A stretch of 64,000 nucleotides of DNA from Paulinella micropora (GCA_019918135.1 WBZZ01003240.1:12501-76500), one strand, 5' to 3'; shown: positions 40,476 through 49,720, numbered from the stretch's first letter. Numbers and translations are program-made. Notes: generated from the letters alone by a model not told the origin.

Positions 40476-41786
40476 TCATTCATTCATTCCTTTGGTCGTT
40501 ATTAGAACAAGCGGACTAGACTCTCGTAGCGCCTGTATCCCTAGCTCAGTGAGCTCGGTACAGTCCTCGAGGTCGAGTTCTCTTAGGCTCGGCAGGCGCT
40601 GGACGAGGGAACTCACTCCCGGGTCCGTGATTTCCGTACAGCCGCGGAGGTTGAGTTTTCGTAGGTTCGGCAGTCCCTGCAAGCACGCCAGTCCGTCGTC
40701 CGTGAGCTGTTTCCAGCCGGCGAGGCTGAGGTCCTCCAGGCCCACCCGGTCGTGCAGCGAAGCCAAGGACAGCAGTTCGGGCAGCTCCCCACAGTCGTCG
40801 AGGCGGAGTCTCCGCAGCTGGAGCAGCTCTGGTACAATGACCAGCGAGCTGAGGTTCAAGCACAAACTCAAGTCCAGCTCCAGCAGCGCGGTCCGGTTCA
40901 GCTCCGACAACAGCCCGTCGCTCCGGAGCTCGTAACACCCGCTAAGGTCGAGCTTTTGCAGCAGCGGCAGGCGTGGTAAGGGCTGCTCTCCCTTGACCTC
41001 AGAACAACTGCGAAGAGACAGCTCCACTAAGGACGGCATCTGCGCAAGGCCTTGCAATGTAAAGTCCCCGACGCCGGGGTCAGCCTCGATTGTTAGCTTC
41101 CGCAGCCGCGACAGCTTTTTCAGTTCGGATAAATCAAGAGGTGTGACACTCACTTCACTGACGTACAGCTCCTGCAATCCCTTCAGCTTGCTCACGTGAG
41201 CGGACCAGCCAGGCGTTACATACTGGCACTCCCTGATCACGAGGCGCTGCAAATTCACCCGTTCAGCCAAGTGCTTGAACCCGAGCTCATGGACCACGCC
41301 GCGTTTCCTGTCGCAGTCGGGGACGTCGGGGACGTCGGGGTCGTCGGGGTCGGGGGGGGGGGGGGGGTCGGGGGGGGGGGGGTCGGAGAGGTCGAGGTCG
41401 AGCTGCCTTAGCTTAGGCCAGAGCTTCACCAGGAGCTGGCCGCGTTCGTACGTGAGGTCCTTCGGCCCCGTTAGCCACAGCTCGTCCACGGCCAGGCTGG
41501 CCCAGGCCCTGTCCTGGTCGCTCAGTAACTCCATTGCCAACACCAGGGTCCCTACCTGGACCTTGGCCTGGCTCCAGGCCTGGCCCAGCCAGGCCTGGAA
41601 GGCCGTAGCCCGGGCAGGAGTGCTTAGGTCGAGCTCGGTACAGCGGAAGCGCGCCCAGGTCCCCGGCCTGTCCAGGAATCCGTGCAGCTCGGGGCTCACG
41701 GCCCCTAGCTCGGGGCCCCAGCCCAGATAGTTCATGACCTGGGGCCAGGCCCGGGCCGGGAGCCCCAGGGTAGGTCGGTCTGCCAT
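40476..41786 (-). CDS. F-box and leucine-rich repeat protein
   Basis: 436 residues from the ATG at 41786 (MADRPTLGLPARAWPQ). The F-box occupies residues about 8-50: LGLPARAWPQVMNYLGWGPE, LGAVSPELHGFL, TWARF. A Pro/Asp repeat (PDPPPPPDPDDPDVPDV; G-run DNA at 41350-41385) interrupts before classical cysteine-containing LRRs: LQRLVIRECQYVT, LVELSLRSCSEV, LQKLDLSGCYELRSDGLL, LRKLNLRGCTEITDPGVSSL, LRELDLEDCTELTELGI. This is the AMN1/FBXL-type repeat. Probably a substrate receptor for an SCF ubiquitin ligase, by family. One open frame, no breaks. Confidence 0.85.
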   Translation of the reverse strand: MADRPTLGLPARAWPQVMNYLGWGPELGAVSPELHGFLDRPGTWARFRCTELDLSTPARATAFQAWLGQAWSQAKVQVGTLVLAMELLSDQDRAWASLAVDELWLTGPKDLTYERGQLLVKLWPKLRQLDLDLSDPPPPDPPPPPDPDDPDVPDVPDCDRKRGVVHELGFKHLAERVNLQRLVIRECQYVTPGWSAHVSKLKGLQELYVSEVSVTPLDLSELKKLSRLRKLTIEADPGVGDFTLQGLAQMPSLVELSLRSCSEVKGEQPLPRLPLLQKLDLSGCYELRSDGLLSELNRTALLELDLSLCLNLSSLVIVPELLQLRRLRLDDCGELPELLSLASLHDRVGLEDLSLAGWKQLTDDGLACLQGLPNLRKLNLRGCTEITDPGVSSLVQRLPSLRELDLEDCTELTELGIQALRESSPLVLITTKGMNE

Positions 41787-41927
41787 GCTTTCCTTTGTTG
41801 GTTTAGCTGCCGGTCATGGCCGGGAGCGCGCGTCGTAGAGGGAAGGGACGGCAGGGAAGAGAGCGCGGCGGGGATTGGTACCCCCCCCTGCCGCCCCCTC
41901 CCCTCCCTGCACTCTCCCTCTCCGGAG

Positions 41928-41966
<39 letters not shown>

Positions 41967-42033
41967 GATCCTCCTTTTCCCCAGCCAGCCAGGGAAGAAC
42001 GAGCCGGCCTCCTCCCGCTCTCCCTGGGCTGGC
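41787..42033. other. Upstream region with (GA)n
   Basis: Contains an uninterrupted GA repeat at about 41934-41960 and C-rich stretches. Divergent spacer between the F-box/LRR gene and the RPB1 duplicate; no gene. Confidence 0.5.
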
Positions 42034-42872
42034 CACATTGCCACGCCGAGCAGAGACGAAGCGGCTGTGGGGTCAGCCCCGGCCGCATGTGGCAAGCAGT
42101 CCAGGAGGTGCGCGCGCCCTGCCCGGCGGACGGCGATGACCATTACGTGCTCAGCCTGGCCGCCGAGCTAGCTACGGACCTGGACGTGCGGGACGTGTCG
42201 ACCGGCCGGCTGTCGGGGCTCGGCACCGAGGAGAACCAGGCCAAGTTCACGTACCACGACCCGTGCTGACGCCCGACAGCGCCACCAAGTGCTGCTCCCT
42301 GTGCGAGCAAGACCTGCTGGCCTGCACCTACCACTCCTTCCACCTCGAGGTACCCGAGCCGTGGCTGCTCCCTAGTTCGAGAAGCAGGCCCTGCCGGCCC
42401 TGTCCCTGGTGTGCAAGCAATGCGGGGCCTTCTTGTGGGACACGGCCGTGCTGGCCGAGGAGGAGGCGGGGCCGGCGGCCTGCGTGGCCGACGGCCGGGC
42501 CTTCCTGAGCCAGGAGCAGCAGCGCGCGCTCGTCGAGTCCCTGGACCGGGTGACGGGGCTGACCCAGCTGCGGCTGCAGGTAGCCAACTCGCCGGGCCAC
42601 ACCCACGGCCAGGACGCCGCGGCCTGGACCACCAGGTGGGGCGAATGGCAGGCCTGCGCGGGGGACGAGCCCCCGGGCCGCGGGACCGGGCTTGCTGGCC
42701 TGCCCCGCGGCGGCCGATACCAGCCGGCGCTCGAGGCTGCTGACGGAAGAGGAGGCCACGGGAGCGGCCGCCGCCGTGAACGGCGCCGGCCCGGCGCCGT
42801 TGTGAACCGGGTCAGTGAGCGCTGGAACGGGCTGCTGGCGCCGCAGCACCGGCGCGACAAGCTGTCGCACGC
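42034..42872 (+). pseudogene. Partial duplicate of the RPB1 5' end, copy 2 (frameshifted)
   Basis: Closely similar to 45600-46470. An ATG at 42087 gives MWQAVQEVRAPCPADGDDHY and is in frame with VLSLAAELATDLDVRDV. The frame breaks where the other copy has one more C (before 42268) and again near 42375, so three frames are needed to read on through SATKCCSLCEQDLLACTYHS and VCKQCGAFLWDTAVL. Similarity stops near 42872, shortly before the next LRR gene ends. It contains only the N-terminal zinc-binding part of the clamp and cannot be a working subunit. Confidence 0.85.
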
Positions 42873-42954
42873 CCCTGGGCCGGCCCCCGCGCACTACCTA
42901 GCCTCAGAAACTACCACCGGTGTCAGTCCGAGCGAACAGGCCCTGCCGTTTTAG

Positions 42955-45291
42955 TTAGAAGCGAGCGGTCTCCTCCTCTCCCCGTCGTGCGGCCCGTGTA
43001 CGCCAGAGGGGGCACCCCCGGTCCAGTACCGGCTCCGACTGGTAAGTCTGCGGCTCGTTCTCGAGCCTCGCCAGCTGGGGGCACGCCTCCAGTACTAGCG
43101 TTATTCGCAGCTGATGTCTTGGCTCGCGGGCGGGGAGAGATAGCAGCCGGAGAGAAGCACAGTCCCGGACCCGCAGCGTGAGCTCCTCGCAGGCCGGCCA
43201 CGCCGGCAGGACCAGCTCCGCTAGCTGCGGACACTGTCTGACCTGGAGCACGACCTTGGGGGCCAGCAGCTCTGCAGGCAGAAACTGGCTGCTACCAGCG
43301 TCACCTGACTGGCCCGCGGGCGTCGCGGCGGCGTCCCCTGGCGTGACGGGGGCTGGGGCCCCGAACGACTGGCACTCGGCCAGCGTGAGCTCGAGCACGT
43401 CGCAGGCCAGGCCCGGTGGCAGTCCCACTGCTCGGAGCGCGGGGCACGACCGGAAGGTGAGCCGGAGCTTGGCCCGCCCCTTCCACTGGGCCAGGATGAG
43501 GTCGCTGAAAACCTCGCAATCTAGTACGGTCAGTTCGAGTCCTTGCCCAGGCTCGCGGAACGCTGGCAGAGACACCTCGCGCAGGCTGTCGCAACACACT
43601 ATTTCTACCTTGACGTTGGTTGCCTCGCGGAGCGCCGGCAGGGCCAGCTTGGTCAAGGCCCGGGCAGAGCGGATGTCCACGGACACGGAGCCACATTGTG
43701 TGAGTGCCGGCAATACTACCTCGGAACAGGGGCCCGGGACCATGCCCCACCTGCGCGCCGCCCAGAGTTTCAACGCGAAGTGTCCGCCGACGGACGTCAG
43801 CTGGGGCAAGCTGAAAGACTCGAGGTGAAAGCACCACCTGAGCTGCAGGGCTAGGTCCCCGTCTACTTGATTCAGCCGCGGTAGTTGGAAAGTTTGCAGG
43901 TACTGGCAGCCCCGGAGCTGTAGCTTGAGGTCTCCTCTACACGTCTCCAGGGAGGGGAACTGCACTTTGTACTGCGGGGGGGGCACGTCGTCATCGCAGG
44001 ACCCGTCCCTGTCCAGCAGGGCCGCCACCAGCGAAAAGGAGCCCGCTGCCTCCTTGAGGTGCGGCCACGACAGTGCCTCGAGCTTCTTAGTGTCTTCCAC
44101 CCGCACGACGACATCACCAGTGGTTTTTTGCAGCCCGTTCCAGGTCAGGTACCTAAAGCCGTGCCCGCATGAGCGTAGTGCGAGATCGGCTTTACCCCCT
44201 ACCACCGGCCCGGCCAAGACCAGCCCCGTTAATTCCAAGGGTGGCACCGTCTGGAGTCGCAGGTCCCCGGGGCCGGGCCTGAGCACGAGCCAATCCGGGA
44301 ACGACCCGCACAACGTAAGCGAGACTGGCTGCGGGCCGCTGCCGCAAGCCGCAGGATTTATACTACGGAGGTTGCGGCACCCTTGAATAAGGAGAAGAAT
44401 ACTGGCGGGGGCAGGCGACGAGGCCCGTCGCGTAACCACGAGCTCCTCCAGCGCGTCGCAGTACTCGAAGTACAGCGACTGTTCTTCAGCGACTGAACAT
44501 TCTAGCAGCGACAGACTCAGCCTCCGCAGCGTTTCCACCTGTGACAACACGAAGGGGTTAGCCAGGGGGAAGCCGCACAGGTGGAGAGAGGTAATCGTGC
44601 GTTGCATCCCTGGCTGCCGGCTGAACAGGAATAGGTCGCTGTTGCGCATCGTCGCCGTGATCACCTCCTGGGCAGTCTCTGCGCCCAGCGTGATCAGCTC
44701 CTGGGCAGTGTCTGCGCCCAGCGGGGAGAGCGTCAGGGCGAGGTCGATGGAACCGTCAGGTTCGGCTCCCTCGTCGTCGGGAGCCCCCGCCGCCGGTCCG
44801 GGCGCAAGCTGCTTGACTACGTCAGCCACGGCCCGCCAGTAGCGGTCGGCTGCTTGTTTGGGGGTTTCGCCGTCCCGGAGCTCTGTTTGCCTGGGCGGCA
44901 GCAACCGCATGAAAAGCGGTGACTTGTGTCGGCCCAAGCCCCGCGCCGCGCGCTCCCACGCACGCACGTTGTCCGCCCGCGGACGGCAGGCGGGCGCGCC
45001 CGGGCAGAGGTCCTCCAGGTACTGCTCAAGGTGTAACAGCATGTCCCCCAGGCTGCCGCCGCACCCGTACAGCCACTTGTCGCGTTGGAGGCACGCTGGG
45101 AGCCAGAGCTGCCGTAGGCAAGCCTCTCGCTCCTGGGCTGGCCAGGAAGGGGTCAGGCAGCACGCCGTCAGGCGGTCGCCGTCACCGACGAAAGCGAGCG
45201 CCCCCGACGACGCAGCCGGTGAGGGCCCTCCCCCGCCGGGGCGCGGCAGTGGGCCGGGCCCCGCGGTCAGCGCTTGCCACTGGCTAGCCAT
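42955..45291 (-). CDS. Large LRR-like solenoid protein, paralogue B
   Basis: 778 residues from the ATG at 45291 (MASQWQALTAGPGPLP), in one intact frame. The N-terminal domain matches paralogue A: LAFVGDGDRLTACCLTPSWP (F-box-like), LRQLWLPACLQRDKWLYG, RYWRAVADVVKQLAPG. The solenoid that follows has units such as LKLQLRGCQYLQTFQLPRLN, LALQLRWCFHLESFSLPQL, VKVEIVCCDSLREVSLPAF and LTLRVRDCASLRLLSLPARE. It is shorter than paralogue A. Likely binding scaffold; no enzyme motif is seen. Divergent from the RPB1 gene, 360 bp apart. Confidence 0.72.
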   Translation of the reverse strand: MASQWQALTAGPGPLPRPGGGGPSPAASSGALAFVGDGDRLTACCLTPSWPAQEREACLRQLWLPACLQRDKWLYGCGGSLGDMLLHLEQYLEDLCPGAPACRPRADNVRAWERAARGLGRHKSPLFMRLLPPRQTELRDGETPKQAADRYWRAVADVVKQLAPGPAAGAPDDEGAEPDGSIDLALTLSPLGADTAQELITLGAETAQEVITATMRNSDLFLFSRQPGMQRTITSLHLCGFPLANPFVLSQVETLRRLSLSLLECSVAEEQSLYFEYCDALEELVVTRRASSPAPASILLLIQGCRNLRSINPAACGSGPQPVSLTLCGSFPDWLVLRPGPGDLRLQTVPPLELTGLVLAGPVVGGKADLALRSCGHGFRYLTWNGLQKTTGDVVVRVEDTKKLEALSWPHLKEAAGSFSLVAALLDRDGSCDDDVPPPQYKVQFPSLETCRGDLKLQLRGCQYLQTFQLPRLNQVDGDLALQLRWCFHLESFSLPQLTSVGGHFALKLWAARRWGMVPGPCSEVVLPALTQCGSVSVDIRSARALTKLALPALREATNVKVEIVCCDSLREVSLPAFREPGQGLELTVLDCEVFSDLILAQWKGRAKLRLTFRSCPALRAVGLPPGLACDVLELTLAECQSFGAPAPVTPGDAAATPAGQSGDAGSSQFLPAELLAPKVVLQVRQCPQLAELVLPAWPACEELTLRVRDCASLRLLSLPAREPRHQLRITLVLEACPQLARLENEPQTYQSEPVLDRGCPLWRTRAARRGEEETARF

Positions 45292-45649
45292 GGGCCGTCC
45301 GAAGGTCCCTCCCGCTTTGGCTATATCTGGCGTGGCACCCGTCCAGAGGCGAGAGACTACACCCCCTCCCTGAGCTCGGCGTGGGGGAGAGGAAAGCGCG
45401 GGAAGGGGGCGGGGCCGGCAGGAAGGGAAAATGTTTTTTCCTGCTGTTCACTAGCCCCCTGTGCTCTCTCTCCCTGGGGGGTGGTAGGGAGAGAAGAGGA
45501 ACTAGACTCCCCCCCCCCTGGCCAGGGGTACCCGCCGCGGGCGTGGATGGGGAAGGGCGGGGGTGAGTAGAAGGGCGCGGCAGGGGGTCCTAGCGTTGCG
45601 TGGCCACATTTGCTGCGCCTAGCGGAGACACAGCGGCCGCCGGGGCCGC
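45292..45649. promoter_or_regulatory. Divergent region, LRR paralogue B / RPB1
   Basis: About 360 bp between divergent genes. Contains runs of C near 45511-45518 and a TATATCTGGCG-like AT segment near 45323. The last 50 bp (from 45600) are shared with the two RPB1 5' duplicates. No defined promoter motif recognised. Confidence 0.35.
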
Positions 45650-48600
45650 ATGTGGCAAGCAGTCCAGGAGGTGCGCGCCCTGCCCGGCGGACGGCGATGA
45701 CCATTACGTGCTCAGCCTGGCCGCCGAGCTAGCTACGGACCTGGACGTGCGGGACGTGTCGGCCGGCTGGCTGTCGGGGCTCGGCACCGAGGAGAACCAG
45801 GCCAAGTTCACGTACCACGACCCCGTGCTGACGCCCGACAGCGCCACCAAGTGCTGTTCCTTGTGCGAGCAAGACCTGCTGGCCTGCACCTACCACTCCT
45901 TCCACCTCGAGGTACCGGAGCCGTGGCTGCTCCCCCAGTTCGAAAAGCAGGCGTCGCTGGCCCTGTCCCTGGTGTGTAAGCAGTGCGGGGCCTTCTTGTG
46001 GGACACGGCGGTGCTGGCCAAGGAGGAGGCGGGGCCGGCGGCCTGCGTGGCCGACGGCCGGGCCGTCCTGGGCCAGGAGCAGCAGCGCGCGCTCGTCGAG
46101 TCCCTGGACCGGGTGACGGGGCTGGCCCAGCTGCAGCTCCAGGTCGCCCACGCGCCCGGACACGCCAGCGGGCAGGACGAGGTGGCCTGGGCCGCCAGGT
46201 GGGGCGACTGGCAGGCCTGCGCCGGGGACGAGCCCGCGGCCGCGGGCCCGGACCTGCTGGCCTGCCCCGCGGCGGCCGACACGAGCCGGCGCTCGTGGCT
46301 GCTGACCGCCGAGGGGGCGGCGGGGGCGGCCGCCGCCGTGGGGAGTGCGTGGCCCGGCCCGGCGGCGGCGCTGGAGGCCTGGGGGTCCGTGCTGGCCCGG
46401 GTCCGCGAGCGCTGGAACGGGCTGCTGGCGCAGCAGCACCGCCGCAACAAGCTGTCGCACGCCGCCGCCCAGCGCCAGCGCACGGACGTACTGCTGGGGG
46501 GCGTGCTGCTGGCCAGGCTGCAGCAGGTGTGGCGCGCGCTCGCCTGCGCAGCCGGGCAGCCGTTCTCGCTGGCCGCGGCGGCGTGCCTGCGCCTGCGTGA
46601 GGCGTCCCTGGCCGAGGCGCTGCTGCAGCGCCTGCAGAAGCTGGCGCACGCGGGCGTGACCCGCCGGCTGCCGCGCGGGCTGGGCCGCGAGCTGCCCCCG
46701 GCGCTGGCGGCGGAGCTGCAGTCGGCGGCCGGGCTGAAGGAGCAGCTCGTGGCCTGCCGGGCCCGGCTCGCGGTCCTCGGCGGCTGCTGCGCTACGCTGC
46801 GTGACTTTGTGCGGCGCGAGCAGGCCGCGCGGGGGCTGCCGCCGGCGCCGCCGGTCCGGGGCCTGGGCTCGGCCGCCCCCGTGGCGGCGCCGGGCGCGGC
46901 GCTCATGTCCCGCGCCCTGGGCAGCGCCCTGGCCCGCAAGCGGGGTGTTGTGCGCTGTGCGGTGGGGGCGGGCGGCTGCGGCTGCGCGCAGCCCCGCCTG
47001 GTCAAGCTGTGCGGCCTGTGGGCCGAGGTGCAGTTCCGCGGCCCCGCCGGCCGCGCGGCGCTCGAGAACTTGTGCGGCTGGTGCTGCCCCCGGGCCGGCG
47101 GCGGCCGGGTGCAGGGGCCCTCGGCGGCGCTGCGCGCCTGGCTCGCCGCGGCGCCGGCCGACGCCTGGGTGCGGGCCCGCCTGCCCGCGCACCCCGAACG
47201 ACTCTTCCGCTTCGCGTGCCTGGTCCCCTCGCGCGCGCTGCTGCCCGTGACGCACGCGAGCGTGGACGGCCGCCAGGTGCTGCTGAGCTACGGCCACGAG
47301 CTGGCCGACAACGCGTACGCCGTCGCCGACCTGCTGCGCTGCGCCTGGGAGCTCCGGCTGGCGCTGGAGCGGCACCTGGGGGGGCGGGCGTGGGGCAACC
47401 CCGCCCGGGCCGCGCCCGGCGCCCCGCTGGCGCTCGAGGCGGGCGCGCTGTGGCAGCAGGGGCCGGGCTGCGTGCTGACGACCGAGTACCTCCGCACGCT
47501 GACCGCCGCCTACAACTGCTGGTGTGCGGGCCTCACGAGCCACGCGCCCGTGCACCCCCCGGCGCCCCACTCGGCGGCCGCGGCCCCGCCCACGGTCCCG
47601 CCCGCGCTGCGGCCGCCCGAGGGGCTTCGCAGCCTCAGCGAGCTCCTGAGCCGCAAAGACGGCGAGTTCCGCAAGAACGGCCTCGGCAAGCGCCTCAACT
47701 GCTCCGGCCGCGGGGTCCTGATCGGCGTCGCCACCGTCCCGGTGGGGCACGTCATGGTGGGCTGGGGCTTCCTGCGCACGCAGTTCGAGTGTGTGCGCGT
47801 CACGGCGCAGAACGTGGAGTCGGTGCGCGCCCGGGCCGACCTGATCCAGCAGGCGCGGGCCCGGCTGCGCGGCTGGCAGGCGCGGCTGGCCCGGCTCCGG
47901 GAGGAGGGGCGGACGGCCGAGGCCGTGGCCCTGCGCGAGCGCAACCCGGACCTCGTGTACGGGGACGTGTACCCCGCGCTGGGGCTGCTGTGGCGGCGGC
48001 CGCGCGGCGCACAGCGGGCGGCCAGTTCGAGCTCGCCCCAGCGCGGCTCCGTGTTCAACCCCCTGGCCTTCTGCCCCCCGCTGCTGCTCGACGAGCTGGC
48101 CGCCGCCGGCCGGGGGGGCGGGGCGCGGCCGTACTCGGACTTTTTGCACGTGGGCGACGTGCTGGAGATGAGCCTCACGCAGGGCAGCAAGGTCCTCCTC
48201 AACCGCCAGCCCACGCTGTCGCCGCAGAGCGCGCGCGTGTTCTCGGTCCTCGTGCCCCGCACCGACCTCCTCAGCGAGCCCCCCTCGTGCCTGGCGGCGC
48301 TGTCCCGCCTGCACGCTCGGCGGCTCGCGGTGGACCGGCCCGAGTTTGCCCCGCAGCACTTCTGCCTGGCGCTCAACCCGATCGAAGAGATCCCCTTCAA
48401 CGGCGACAACGACGGGGACGTCTCCCTCAACCCGATCGAAGAGATCCCCGCAGCACTTCTGCCTGGCGTTCCACCTGGGCACCCAGCTCACGCTCAACAC
48501 CCGGCACAAGGCCAGCAGCGTCATGCGGTCCACCGAGGGCCTCCCGCGCATCCTGGCCCTGACCAGGCTGCAGCCGAAGCAGCGGGACTACTTCGTGCTC

Positions 48601-49152
48601 GGCCGGGTGCGCTCGTTGCCCGAGATCGAGCGCTGGCGCGGGCTCGACCCCGCGGCCCGCGGCCGCGTGCCGGCCCTGCACAGCGGCAGCGCGCCCGCCG
48701 AGTTCGTCAACCTCTTTGAGCAGCTCGAACCTTACGAGCTCTGCCTCGAGCTGCACGGCTTCCGGGACTACCACCAGGAGCTGCGCGCGGCCCAGGCGCA
48801 GGCCGCCACGCGCGGGCGGGCGCTCTGGCTGTACCAGCAGGACCGGGACCTGGACGCCGGCGGGGGGCGCGTGCGCCGCCGGCGGGGGGGCGGCGGCGCC
48901 CCGGTGTCGGCGGAGGGCTGTGTCCTCGAGCTGGACGGCAAGGCCTGCGCCCGGCGCGGGCTGACCCACCGCCTGGTGGTCGCGGCCGTCCGCGCCCAGC
49001 TGCCCGCCTTCCTGGCGCTGTCGGCCTGGGTCGAGGCCCCCGCCGGGGACGCCGTGCCCCCCCACGCCCGCCTGTACCTGTTCGCCCGCTTGGTCCGGCC
49101 CGCCGCCGGGGACGACGGGTCCCCGAAGCGGCCGCCGGCCCCCGCCGCCGGT
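45650..49152 (+). pseudogene. DNA-directed RNA polymerase subunit 1 (RPB1-like), internally deleted and 3'-truncated
   Basis: Largest RNA polymerase subunit, giant-virus type. Landmarks: N-terminal zinc clamp (CCSLCEQDLLACTYHSFHL, VCKQCGAFL) at 45850-45990; KNGLGKRLNCSGRGVLIGV near 47680, matching the conserved KRVDxSxRT region; LNRQPTLSPQSARVFSVLV near 48200; and the metal-binding NGDNDGD at 48399-48419, equivalent to NADFDGD with all three Asp kept. After that the sequence jumps, in another frame, to TQLTLNTRHKASSV near 48481, the start of the trigger-loop region, so roughly 500 residues are missing. It ends at the right insert junction within the later cleft region. The likely ATG at 45650 is out of frame because two bases (GC) are missing relative to the duplicate at 42087. 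Not functional as read. Confidence 0.87.
48349..48468 (+). repeat. Interlocked short repeats at the RPB1 deletion site
   Basis: A 23-bp segment (48349-48371) recurs at 48446-48468, and a 24-bp segment (48372-48395, reading LNPIEEIP) recurs at 48426-48449. Order is A-B-catalytic motif-B'-A', with B' and A' sharing four bases. This lies exactly where the gene jumps from the catalytic motif to the trigger-loop region. Confidence 0.9.
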
Positions 49153-49395
49153 GTCAAAAAAGTATTTCCAGAATTTGTATCCGAAAGTGGAATAAAAGCG
49201 GATGACGGAGAAGGATACCTTGAAGGCATAACATATACAGATTTTATTCCAATATTAATTAGTGCTTTTCAACATATGGCGGAAAAAGTGATTAATTTAG
49301 AAAAAGAAAATAAAACTTTACTTAATATATTACAAGACCAAGCTAACCAACTAGCAGAAATCAGAGCATTCGTTTTCCCACCTAATGCCCCCTAG
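49153..49395 (+). pseudogene. PLV fibre gene, C-terminal half of the S74 chaperone domain
   Basis: Resumes the S74 domain left at 19048: VKKVFPEFVSE, then YLEGITYTDFIPILISAFQH and a terminal coiled coil (AEKVINLEKENKTLLNIL). In intact S74 domains the sequence IADE is followed directly by VxxVFPE, so nothing is lost between the halves. As assembled, this half is in frame with the truncated RPB1 reading frame, giving a chance fusion. Confidence 0.88.
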
Positions 49396-49720
49396 ATTAC
49401 ACCCACCACCAATCATAGAGACGGAAGACCTTACACAAGAGTTGAAGAACCGTGTGCTAGATGTCCAAATTAAGCAGGAAGAAAAAAAGATAGACCACGA
49501 TTATGAGGACAGCTGGGATTGCTGTTTGACAAAGCGAAAAACCGACAGCCGTCTTATTAAATACTTATTTCAAATGGGTATCATTATCGCCATCATAACC
49601 CTTTGTATCGTGAGGTTATCTGAAAAGAACTTACCGTGCGAGGTTGCCAACACTTATGTGGGTATTTTGACCTTGCCTATCGGCATCTGCCTTCCTTCTC
49701 CATCTTCAAGTAAGAAATGA
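49385..49720 (+). CDS. Small membrane protein
   Basis: 111 residues, starting at an ATG that overlaps the end of the fibre gene by 11 bp (ATGCCCCCTAG). Hydrophilic N-terminal half with acidic/basic helix (EDLTQELKNRVLDVQIKQEE), then one clear membrane segment (LFQMGIIIAIITLCIVRL) and a second, weaker hydrophobic stretch (YVGILTLPIGICLP). No family recognised. The position after the fibre suggests a virion or membrane-associated role, by context only. Confidence 0.55.
   Translation: MPPRLHPPPIIETEDLTQELKNRVLDVQIKQEEKKIDHDYEDSWDCCLTKRKTDSRLIKYLFQMGIIIAIITLCIVRLSEKNLPCEVANTYVGILTLPIGICLPSPSSSKK

Larger units (their letters stand above)
19049..49152. other. 30.1-kb GC-rich insert of giant-virus type DNA
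   Basis: Base composition changes abruptly from AT-rich to strongly GC-rich at 19049 and back at 49153. The two flanks are the two halves of one S74 domain, in phase, with no residue lost. I see no duplicated flanking bases and no inverted repeats at the insert ends (left end begins CCCCCGCCGGAACTG, right end finishes CCCCCGCCGCCGGT). The content, RNA polymerase subunits 1 and 2, several F-box/LRR proteins, BTB, CoiA-like and beta-propeller proteins without obvious introns, is that of a large nucleocytoplasmic DNA virus. The viral family is not determinable by eye. Confidence 0.85.

Noticed and set aside
45729..48551. 940-codon minus-strand ORF opposite RPB1
   Set aside because: Same reason: the antisense frame of a GC-rich gene, no domain, and the sense strand has RPB1 motifs.
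19049..49152. Insert as a classical transposon
   Set aside because: No target duplication of flanking bases, no inverted or direct terminal repeats at its ends, and no transposase or integrase gene inside.
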